Below, piece by piece: positions 48,461 through 54,719 of a stretch of DNA of 54,719 nt; positions within the stretch are counted from its first letter, which is position 1; the number at the start of each line of letters is the position of its first letter. Made by a program: the position numbers and the translations under genes. The notes beneath the pieces are model-generated. The model was not told where the DNA came from. It made no database searches and worked only from the letters and a program-made list of their open reading frames with translations. Source of the DNA: Myxococcales bacterium (lineage in GTDB: Bacteria; Lernaellota; Lernaellaia; Lernaellales; Lernaellaceae); assembly GCA_012517325.1 (NCBI GenBank), contig JAAYVF010000116.1, positions 1 through 54,719 of the forward strand, given 5' to 3'.

Positions 48461-50527
48461 CTATTCGTTGAAGCGGAAGGGGAAGGTTACGGTTTTCGGC
48501 GAACCCTCGAAGGCCGGGAAGTTCATCATCATGACCCGGCGCACCAGGCATTGTTCGATTTCGGCGTTGCCGATCGACGAACCGGCGACCACGGCGTTGG
48601 TCACCGCGCCGCTGGGATTGACGACGAACCGCATCTTGACTTCCCCCTTCGCGTCGGGGTTCTTGGCGAAGCAGAACTTCACGCGGCCCATGTACTTGCC
48701 GATGGTCGATTTGATCTGATCGGCGCTGATATTGGCCAACGGCGCGACCATCGGCGTGGGCGTCGTCGGTTTGGCGATGATTTCCTCGGTGCCCTTGGCG
48801 GGCCCGCCGGAAGGCTTTTCCTCGCCCGGTTTGTTGCCGGTATTCGCGGCGACGGTCGTTTCGCTCTTGAGCTTGGTCAATTCGTCCAGCGCGCTTTTGG
48901 CCTCGTCGTTCTTTTCGTTGACGAACAAGACCTTGCGGAAGCTCCATTCGGCCTTGTCGTATTTCTTGTTTTTCAGCAGCCCGCGGCCGAGCGTCAGGTA
49001 ATGGTTCTCGATTTTTTTCATCCCGTCCTGCGCCGCGACGTTTTTCGGGTCGATGTCCATCACGAACGTGTAGATGCCGTAAGCCGATTCGTCGGGCGGA
49101 TCGGTGATGCGATTGATTTTGAAATAGGTGTCGGCCTGGACCAGCAGCGCGTCGACCATTTCCTCGAAGGTCGGACCGCCGGGTTCGGGCATGATCGTCA
49201 CGCCTTCCAGATCGAAGGTGTTGGTGTCAGCGACCGGCGTCGGTTGCGCCGGCGCTCCGGACCACCGATCTTTCAGCGCGTAACCGACGACCGCCAGGAC
49301 GGCCAGGACGACCGCCGTGGCGGCCAGCCAGACCAGCGGCGAACGGCGCGCGGCTGGCCCGGCCGCCGGCGCCGCTTCCTCGGCGACGCGCAACGTCGCT
49401 TTTTCCTCGGCGGCGGGCACCGCGCCCTCCTCGGTGAAAAATTCTTTTTCCACCGCCCGCAACGCGCGATCCATCTCCGGCCCGGCTTTGGTTTCGCGCC
49501 GATCCATTTCGCCGATCGCGACGATGTGCTCCACCGCCTCGGTGAGATCGGATTTGGAAACGCGCTCGGACAACGCTTCCATGGCGCTCTCGGCGGCCTC
49601 GGCCAGTTGATCCTCGGTGGCCAAGGCGGCGCCCGCGAACGCCGTCTCGCGCCCTTCCGGCGGCAAGGCCAGACGGGCGTTTTCGAACGCGCCCAGGAAC
49701 GCTCCCGCCGTCGGCGGCCGCAGATCGGGATCGTGGTCGCCGGCCATCAGCGCCAAATCCAGCAAAGCCGGCGAATGCGGGCCTTTGATCACCGGCGGTT
49801 GGCCGGGAGTGCCGCACTTGCCGAGGGTCAGCAGGTATTCGAGCAACTTGCCGAGCGAATAGACGTCGGCGGAACCCGACAGAATGCCGCTCTGGCGGAA
49901 TTCGGGCGCCCAGAACTCCTGGGCGGACATGATTTGAAAATCGGCTTCGGCCAGCATCGGGCGCAGCGAGCCGGCGACTCCCAGGTCGGCGATCTTGACG
50001 CCGGTCTTGCTCATGAAGATGTTTTGCGGATTCAGGCCGAAATGCGCCTGTTCCGGATGCTCCTCGATGACCCGGCAGACCTGGTGCATGACCTCGGCCA
50101 GTTGGTCGGCGGGAAAGCCGCCCTCGGGAGCGTGCTTGGCGACGGCGCCGACCAGCTTTTCCAGCGTCAGCGCGTTGATGAATTCCTCGACGAAATAGAC
50201 GAGGTGTTGCGAGTGGCCCGTTTCGAAAACGCGGACGAGGTTCGGGTGCGTCGTGAGATGGGTCAGCCGATTGCCCAATTCCACCAGGTGGCCCACGGCG
50301 CCGTTGCGGCCGGTGAACCGCTCGTAAAAGACCTTCACCGCACGGGTCTTGCCGCTCGCTTCTTCCTTGGCTCGATAGACGTAACCGAAATTGCCGCGGC
50401 CGACGACCCGTTCGACCCGGAACCGGTCGTCGATCACCTCGCCCACGCCGAAGGTGCGGACGGTCAACGACTTTTCGATCGCGCCGTCAATGGAATTGAG
50501 AACGTCGTCGGAGAAGATATCTTTCAA
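48461..50527 (-). CDS. Predicted pseudokinase (Hanks-type Ser/Thr kinase fold) with TM helix and AgmX/PglI C-terminal domain
   Basis: 688 aa from TTG 50527, which has AGAGAGG 9 bases upstream; GTG 50557 is the longer option. The N-terminal kinase fold (about 30-300) keeps the glycine loop GRGNFG (43-48) and ATP lysine (Lys65 in AVKVFYE), but the catalytic loop reads HFGLNPQN (162-169) instead of HRDLKPxN: the base Asp is Gly and the Lys is Asn. The metal-site motif reads DLG. One membrane helix (LVWLAATAVVLAVLAVVGYA) follows an Ala/Glu linker. The periplasmic part has TPR-like helices and ends in an AgmX/PglI C-terminal (TonB-like) domain with GKYMGRVKFCFAKNP and VNPSGAVTNAVVAGSS. It probably senses or transmits rather than phosphorylates. 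Confidence 0.88.
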   Translation of the reverse strand: MKDIFSDDVLNSIDGAIEKSLTVRTFGVGEVIDDRFRVERVVGRGNFGYVYRAKEEASGKTRAVKVFYERFTGRNGAVGHLVELGNRLTHLTTHPNLVRVFETGHSQHLVYFVEEFINALTLEKLVGAVAKHAPEGGFPADQLAEVMHQVCRVIEEHPEQAHFGLNPQNIFMSKTGVKIADLGVAGSLRPMLAEADFQIMSAQEFWAPEFRQSGILSGSADVYSLGKLLEYLLTLGKCGTPGQPPVIKGPHSPALLDLALMAGDHDPDLRPPTAGAFLGAFENARLALPPEGRETAFAGAALATEDQLAEAAESAMEALSERVSKSDLTEAVEHIVAIGEMDRRETKAGPEMDRALRAVEKEFFTEEGAVPAAEEKATLRVAEEAAPAAGPAARRSPLVWLAATAVVLAVLAVVGYALKDRWSGAPAQPTPVADTNTFDLEGVTIMPEPGGPTFEEMVDALLVQADTYFKINRITDPPDESAYGIYTFVMDIDPKNVAAQDGMKKIENHYLTLGRGLLKNKKYDKAEWSFRKVLFVNEKNDEAKSALDELTKLKSETTVAANTGNKPGEEKPSGGPAKGTEEIIAKPTTPTPMVAPLANISADQIKSTIGKYMGRVKFCFAKNPDAKGEVKMRFVVNPSGAVTNAVVAGSSIGNAEIEQCLVRRVMMMNFPAFEGSPKTVTFPFRFNE

Positions 50528-50696
50528 AGACTGAGGCCTCTCTTTGTTGCTTCCCACTCGTAACCGGTAATGGATACTCCCACCTTTGCCGACGGCGCGA
50601 CGCCCGCAAATCTAGCGACCGACTGGAACCTCTTCCGTGAAATTATGTTTCACCACCGGGCATCCGTCAAGGCGATTCGCCGCTTTTTCCGGCCGG

Positions 50697-52442
50697 CTAG
50701 AGACGAATGACCACGGTTCGCGACAGTTTGTCGTGCCACCCCTGCTTGTTGGGGTCCAGCGCGATCCAAAAAATCCCCATGCCGAAGAACGCCAAGGCGA
50801 AACAGGCGGCGACGAACCGGAAAAAAGCGGTCAGATAGCCAATCGGTTCGCCGTGCGTGGTGAACACCTGCAACCGCATCAGGCGCTTGCCCAGCGTTTG
50901 TCCGGACGTGCCGTGCAAATAAGTGAAATAGGCCGCCGATAAAAACAAAAACAAAATATAAAACGGCAGACCCAGCATGCGCACCACCTCGGCCGCGTCG
51001 CCCCCCTTGCTGCCGGAGACCAACCGGCCGATCACCAAAAACAAACCCAACACCAGCAACAACAGCAAGAAATCGATCAGCGCCGCCAGACCGCGATACA
51101 CCAGGCCGCCCTTGGGGATCACCTCGGCGCCGGTTGCCTCGTCGGCGTCTTCCTCTTCTTCTTCCGGAAATTCATCCGGTTCGGCCAATGCGCCCGGCTC
51201 TTCCGGGAGTTCCGCGAAGGCGACTTCCTCGGCGGCCTGACGCGGCGGCGCGGCCAGGGCCGGCGGCGTCCATTCGGTTGACTCGACCTTGGGCTTTTCG
51301 CGCGAACGGGGTTGGGCCAGGTGCGCGAGAACGTCTTCCGCCCGCGCCATCGAACGCGGCGCCGGCTCCGCCGATTCCTCGGCCCTCGGTTCGGCGGCGA
51401 TCGTATGGAAATTCAGGGTGGGCAGCGGCGTTTCGGCGGTAGCCGGACTTTCGGCGACCGGCGCGACGATCGGTTCCGGTTCGAGCTCGGGTTTCGGCTG
51501 GGCTTGCTTCGCCTGTTCGATCAATTCCAACGCGTGTTGGCGCGCCTCTGCCGCCTTTTGTTTTTCCCGCTCGACCGTTTCGCGCTCCCGCGAAAGCCGA
51601 TCGCGTTCCTCCTGCATTTTTTCCGCGGCTTCCGAAAGCAATCGCCGCTCTTCCTGAAGGCGGACGACTTCCTCTTGCTGCAGGCGCAGGAGATTGGCCT
51701 TGGCCTCGGCATCCTCGCGGTATTTGTCTTCCTGGGCCCGGCGCATCTCCTCGGCCAGCCGTTCCCGCTCCTTCCGCGCCTCTTCCAGTTCGCGGCGGAT
51801 CTGTTCCTTGGCGCGCTGCGCCTCGGCCAGCTCGTGCTGGATCTTCTTTTGCGCTTCGAGAATCGGCGCCAGATCGACGGTTTTTTCCGCCGGCGGCGCG
51901 GGACGCGGCGGGCTGGCGGCGAACGCCGAAGCGCTACGCTCGGGTCTGTCGTGCTTTTCCACCGGCACCGCAACTTCGGCCGGGCGCGGCTTGACACTTG
52001 CCGCGGCGGCAAGCGGCTCTTTCCAATCGCGGACTTCGCGCCGATCCGCCTCGGCTTTTTCGATCCGCCTGGCCAGGGCCAATTTTTCGCGCTTGAGGGC
52101 GTCCAACCGGCGGCCCAGCCCGGCGGCCTTTTCCTCGGGCGCGTGATTGTATTCCCGCTGGAGCCGGGAGATTTCCTCGCGCAATTGCCGCTCGCGGGCA
52201 ATCAGGTCCGGAAAGTTTTGACCCGCTACGCCCGGTTCGGCCGCTTTCTCATCCGCTCCCGCGTAACGGAAGGAATCTCTGGCCGCCCCCTCTGACGGGG
52301 CTTCCCGCCGCGAGCGCAGGCGATCGAACCAGGACGGTTTGGCCTCGGGTTTGCCTTCGCGAAACGCCACGAGGTCGAAACCGCATTTTTTGCAGTGGTC
52401 CAGGTCGTCGAACGAGACGAAATTGCAGCGCGGGCATCTCAC
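50697..52442 (-). CDS. Zinc-ribbon, coiled-coil and RDD membrane domain protein
   Basis: 581 aa from GTG 52442. Residues 1-21 are a zinc ribbon (CPRCNFVSFDDLDHCKKCGF). A long charged coiled coil (about 75-320) with Glu/Arg/Gln repeats follows, then a Pro/Glu-rich linker. The C-terminus (about 430-581) is an RDD domain: GGLVYRGLAALIDFLLLLLV, a second and third helix, and GTSGQTLGKRLMRLQVFT, a hallmark of RDD proteins. RDD members act in ion exchange or as membrane anchors. It is upstream of the kinase-like gene on the same strand but about 170 bases apart, so it could be a separate transcript. Confidence 0.9.
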   Translation of the reverse strand: MRCPRCNFVSFDDLDHCKKCGFDLVAFREGKPEAKPSWFDRLRSRREAPSEGAARDSFRYAGADEKAAEPGVAGQNFPDLIARERQLREEISRLQREYNHAPEEKAAGLGRRLDALKREKLALARRIEKAEADRREVRDWKEPLAAAASVKPRPAEVAVPVEKHDRPERSASAFAASPPRPAPPAEKTVDLAPILEAQKKIQHELAEAQRAKEQIRRELEEARKERERLAEEMRRAQEDKYREDAEAKANLLRLQQEEVVRLQEERRLLSEAAEKMQEERDRLSRERETVEREKQKAAEARQHALELIEQAKQAQPKPELEPEPIVAPVAESPATAETPLPTLNFHTIAAEPRAEESAEPAPRSMARAEDVLAHLAQPRSREKPKVESTEWTPPALAAPPRQAAEEVAFAELPEEPGALAEPDEFPEEEEEDADEATGAEVIPKGGLVYRGLAALIDFLLLLLVLGLFLVIGRLVSGSKGGDAAEVVRMLGLPFYILFLFLSAAYFTYLHGTSGQTLGKRLMRLQVFTTHGEPIGYLTAFFRFVAACFALAFFGMGIFWIALDPNKQGWHDKLSRTVVIRL

Positions 52443-53242
52443 GGTTCAAACCCCGTTATTCGGAAAGCCAAGGTGCCAGTTCGTAGCACGATCCCGGCCA
52501 GGCCGTCAAGATTGAAAAGGATTACCGGATGGTCGATATTTGTTTTTTCATCAGATGTGTATATAATATACGAAACGCCCCGATTTCTTCCGGGTTCGAC
52601 GAAGGACCTCCTGTTCCTACCGCCCATTCCTTCGTGGGATACCGGAACGGAGCGCGGCCGATCCGGTTAACGGCCGGGAAGTTTTCCGACCGAACTCGTC
52701 GCGCGATAGAAAGTGCGCTTTTTGCCGCGGGACGAAGGGACATAGAGAGGAGTCTCCCGAACAATTCGCGATAAGTTTCGAAAACCATTCCGGTAAACCA
52801 AAAAGAAAATACAAAAGATAACTATTCATTACGTTCGCCGGGAAAACCTTTCCAACCCATCGGCGACCGCTTCGCCGAAGTTCCAAAAAAACTCTTGTAA
52901 TCGCCCAAAAAAACTGCCATTTCGCGCAATCCGCAAGCAAAATAAAAAATTTTTTTATATAAAATTGTAACTATTCGTATTTTTAGGCAATATTTGACAA
53001 ATACCAAAAGCGGTCGATTTTTCTCTTGACCGGATAAAAAGAGGTGTGATAGACGATTCCATGATGCGGTGAGGAATGAGTCGATTCCTCGCAGGGATGT
53101 GATTGTACGTTAATTGTAATTTTGTCCCATTCGCCAGGTTGGGCGTTGCCGATAACCCCGAAGAGATAGACGACTCGGGGGAGCCTATTTGTCTTTCTCG
53201 GGCTATTGGCAGGACAAAGCAACACAAGAAGGAGGACGATAA
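52443..53242. other. Gene-free AT-rich region
   Basis: About 800 bases with no supported gene. The left half holds the upstream region of the RDD gene, including the near-palindrome GTATATAATATAC at 52560-52572. From about 52780 the DNA becomes strongly AT-rich. TTGACA at 52994-52999 and TTGACC at 53026-53031 lie upstream of the lipoprotein gene, but neither has a convincing -10 box. AAGGAGG just before 53243 is that gene's ribosome site. Confidence 0.5.
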
Positions 53243-53947
53243 ATGAACCTGTTGAAGAACAAACTCTTTTTGCTGGCGCTGGTCGCCATGCTCGCGATGG
53301 GCATGGGCGCCTTCGTCGTTGCGTGCAGCAGCGGTGACGATGACGACGACGACGACAACGACGACAACGACGACGACTCCTGGACCGACGATGATTCCGG
53401 CGACGACGACAGCGGCGACGACGACAGCGGCGACGATGACGACGACAACGACGACAACGACGACAACGACGACGTCACCTACACCTGTGACGGCGTTGCC
53501 GACGGCATGGTCAACACCTGCGGCATCACCCTGCTCGACCTCGAAGGCACCCAGCAGGATGTGGCCGGTTTGACCGCCTGGTGCGAAGCCTCCGAAGAGT
53601 TCATGGCGGCGAAGCTTGCTTCTCCGTTCTGGACCTGCATTGGCGACGCGGTATTCGTCGATTTCTGCGACGAAGCCTCCTTCGATGCTTGCTTGGCTCC
53701 GGCTGATCCGGGCAGCGGCTGCGGCTCGGCCGTGCACGGCATCTATGCTTGCGGCGTTGTGTGGACCTTCACCGACACCACCTTCTGGATTCCCGAAATG
53801 GATATGCAGGCGGCTTGCGGCTCCCTGACCGACTGGCCGTGGTCTTGCTACGCTGATTGCGTCTCCAACACCACCTGCTCCGATCCGCCCACCCAGGCGG
53901 AAGCCAATGCGATGATCGCTTGCCTCAACGCTTGCGACGCGAAGTAA
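53243..53947 (+). CDS. Cysteine-rich lipoprotein with long Asp/Asn linker
   Basis: 234 aa; AAGGAGG lies 8 bases before the ATG. The signal peptide ends in FVVAC. Residues about 31-77 are almost pure Asp with Asn, Ser, Gly (a GACGACAAC-type DNA repeat, 53335-53475). The C-terminal 155 residues form a domain with 14 cysteines (for example MVNTCGI, TAWCEAS, CGSAVHGIYACG, CYADCVSNTTC, CLNACDAK), likely all in disulfides. It has no recognised family. Its lipid anchor and acidic tether suggest a domain held away from the outer membrane. Its own terminator follows. Confidence 0.82.
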   Translation: MNLLKNKLFLLALVAMLAMGMGAFVVACSSGDDDDDDDNDDNDDDSWTDDDSGDDDSGDDDSGDDDDDNDDNDDNDDVTYTCDGVADGMVNTCGITLLDLEGTQQDVAGLTAWCEASEEFMAAKLASPFWTCIGDAVFVDFCDEASFDACLAPADPGSGCGSAVHGIYACGVVWTFTDTTFWIPEMDMQAACGSLTDWPWSCYADCVSNTTCSDPPTQAEANAMIACLNACDAK

Positions 53948-53973
53948 ATCCATCGCATCGATTGACAGTGATG

Positions 53974-54004
53974 AGGAGCGGGGTTTCGGCCCCGCTCCTT
54001 TTTT
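53974..54004 (+). terminator. Rho-independent terminator of the Cys-rich lipoprotein gene
   Basis: 10-bp stem AGGAGCGGGG (53974-53983) with CCCCGCTCCT (53990-53999), loop TTTCGG, followed by a run of T. Confidence 0.93.
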
Positions 54005-54165
54005 ATTACCCCGCGAGCGGCCGAACGAAGCGTTTCGGCTCCCTTCTCGGGGCAGATTCAGTCGGAGTGGAGCCTTGACCGCTTTCCCGCGCTCATGGTA
54101 ATCAGACTGAACCTTTGAAAACGACCAGACCGGCGAAGCAATCGCCGCTGGCATGGAGGAATGAA

Positions 54166-54501
54166 ATGTCACGAAATCACAATCAGCGGTTGCAGTGGTT
54201 CTTCCTGGCGGCGTTGCTGTTGACCCTGGCGGCCGGCCTGTTCTTCATCGCCTGCGATGAAGACGAAATCGACACCAAGGAAACCGACACCGGCAATCTG
54301 GCATTGCTCGACGACGACGACGATTCCGGCGACGACGACGACAACGACGACAACGACGACAACGATGACAACGATGACAACGACGACACCAGCGACGACG
54401 ATACCGGCGACGACGATACCGGCGACGACGACGACGACAACGACGACAACGACGACAATGACGACAACGACGATAACGACGACAACGACACGACGCCGTA
54501 A
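54166..54501 (+). CDS. Tail-only Asp/Asn lipoprotein
   Basis: 111 aa from ATG 54166; GGAGGA lies 5 bases upstream, better placed than earlier ATGs. The signal peptide (about 9-31) ends in LFFIAC. The mature part begins DEDEIDTKETDTGNLALL and then is nearly pure Asp/Asn with Ser, Thr, Gly (54309-54491) to its end NDTTP. No folded domain follows the acidic run, unlike the related genes at 53243 and 46164. It could be a bare acidic polymer on the membrane, possibly Ca-binding, or a decayed gene whose domain was lost. It has its own ribosome site and terminator, which argues for expression. Confidence 0.7.
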   Translation: MSRNHNQRLQWFFLAALLLTLAAGLFFIACDEDEIDTKETDTGNLALLDDDDDSGDDDDNDDNDDNDDNDDNDDTSDDDTGDDDTGDDDDDNDDNDDNDDNDDNDDNDTTP

Positions 54502-54520
54502 CGACTTGCCGCAAAAACAA

Positions 54521-54558
54521 AAATAAAACCCCGCGGAAACCCCGCGGGGTTTATTTTT
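54521..54558 (+). terminator. Rho-independent terminator of the tail-only lipoprotein gene
   Basis: Stem CCCCGCGG (54529-54536) with CCGCGGGG (54542-54549), extended by AAA/TTT pairs, followed by TTTATTTTTT. Confidence 0.92.
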
Positions 54559-54633
54559 TCCGAATAACTACCTGTTCCCGCACCCTTCGAGACGGCCAAG
54601 GGCCTCCTCAGATAATGGAAAGGACTGACCCCC

Positions 54634-54661
54634 GATGCATGTCTGTTAGACAAGCGGCATC
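54634..54661. repeat. Interrupted inverted repeat near the right edge
   Basis: GATGC (54634-54638) pairs with GCATC (54657-54661), and TGTCT (54640-54644) with AGACA (54648-54652) inside it. It precedes the partial frame at 54703 and may be a leader structure or the end of a mobile element. Confidence 0.3.
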
Positions 54662-54702
54662 ATTGGGTGATTCACAACCTTACCCAACAGGAGGACAGTC
54701 CC

Positions 54703-54719
54703 ATGGCTATCGTAACCTA
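54703..54719 (+). CDS. Start of a gene cut by the window end
   Basis: ATG 54703 is preceded by AGGAGGA with 7 bases spacing, an excellent ribosome site. Only five codons are visible (Met-Ala-Ile-Val-Thr), so the product cannot be named. Confidence 0.4.

Noticed and set aside
52522-52940. Several 60-110 codon frames in the AT-rich region before the last lipoprotein genes
   Set aside because: They overlap on both strands, none has a ribosome site or recognisable protein character, and the region is too AT-rich for stop-free frames to be the genome's normal coding DNA.
53335-54491. GAC/AAC repeat DNA considered as CRISPR or a non-coding microsatellite
   Set aside because: Units are only 3-9 bases, without unique spacers, and they sit in frame inside genes with lipobox signal peptides and ribosome sites. 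They are coding low-complexity.

Overview
This 54.7 kb window is one continuous piece of a high-GC, Gram-negative type chromosome. Lipoboxes, Tat and Sec signals, a TonB/AgmX-type periplasmic domain, sigma-54 enhancer-binding control and c-type cytochrome/NrfD respiration all point to a diderm bacterium of the deltaproteobacterial type (Myxococcota/Desulfobacterota-like, or an uncultured phylum near them). Several lipoproteins carry runs of Asp/Asn directly behind the lipobox; I loosely associate that habit with uncultured delta-like lineages, but I cannot place the organism from this alone. No rRNA, tRNA or CRISPR array was found. The outermost ~120 bases at each side look like edges of mobile or repeated DNA.

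Layout. 0.2-2.2 kb (+): LemA and two TPM-domain proteins. 2.3-6.7 kb (-): HU, a TetR regulator, an unknown lysine-rich protein and a large FG-GAP/ASPIC lipoprotein. 6.9-11.4 kb (+): quinone oxidoreductase, an SCP2-like protein with a class III aminotransferase, and an AI-2E-family permease. 11.4-16.2 kb (+): an AT-rich control region, then a respiratory operon made of a 21-residue membrane microprotein, two membrane-anchored GcvH-like proteins that have lost the lipoyl lysine, a tetrahaem cytochrome c, a Tat-exported HybA-like ferredoxin and an NrfD/HybB-like quinone-binding subunit. 16.3-18.5 kb (+): an overlapping AlbA_2/HATPase plus ParA-type ATPase pair. 18.5-22.1 kb (-): a Cache-HAMP sensor kinase, an NtrC-type regulator and an archaemetzincin in one operon. 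22.3-26.8 kb (-): a DUF3052-like protein, a split transketolase followed by a second SCP2-like protein, and a class I aminotransferase. 27-34.5 kb: FmdB zinc ribbon (+), then on (-) ketopantoate reductase-like, a zinc-knuckle membrane protein, an SDR, an operon of histone-deacetylase-like hydrolase, archease and OppF-like ATPase, and an S9 peptidase. 34.8-42.8 kb (+): a five-gene MoxR/DUF58/von Willebrand operon with MoxR last. 42.8-45.2 kb: DUF3795, a twin-FHA protein, and a PAS-GGDEF cyclase. 45.2-52.4 kb (-): an AT-rich membrane gene between repeats, then an envelope cluster (Cys-rich lipoprotein, DUF3108, TPR lipoprotein, a kinase-like protein that lacks the catalytic Asp, an RDD protein). 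53.2-54.5 kb (+): two Asp-rich lipoprotein genes, each with its own terminator.

Most interesting points: the GcvH-like/cytochrome/NrfD module with its microprotein and repeated operator-like sites; the predicted pseudokinase operon; the Asp/Asn-tail lipoproteins, including one that is almost nothing but tail; the AlbA_2-ParA pair; and the pair of equal-length SCP2-like paralogues attached to PLP and TPP enzymes. Functional calls rest on motif recognition by eye; no database search was run.
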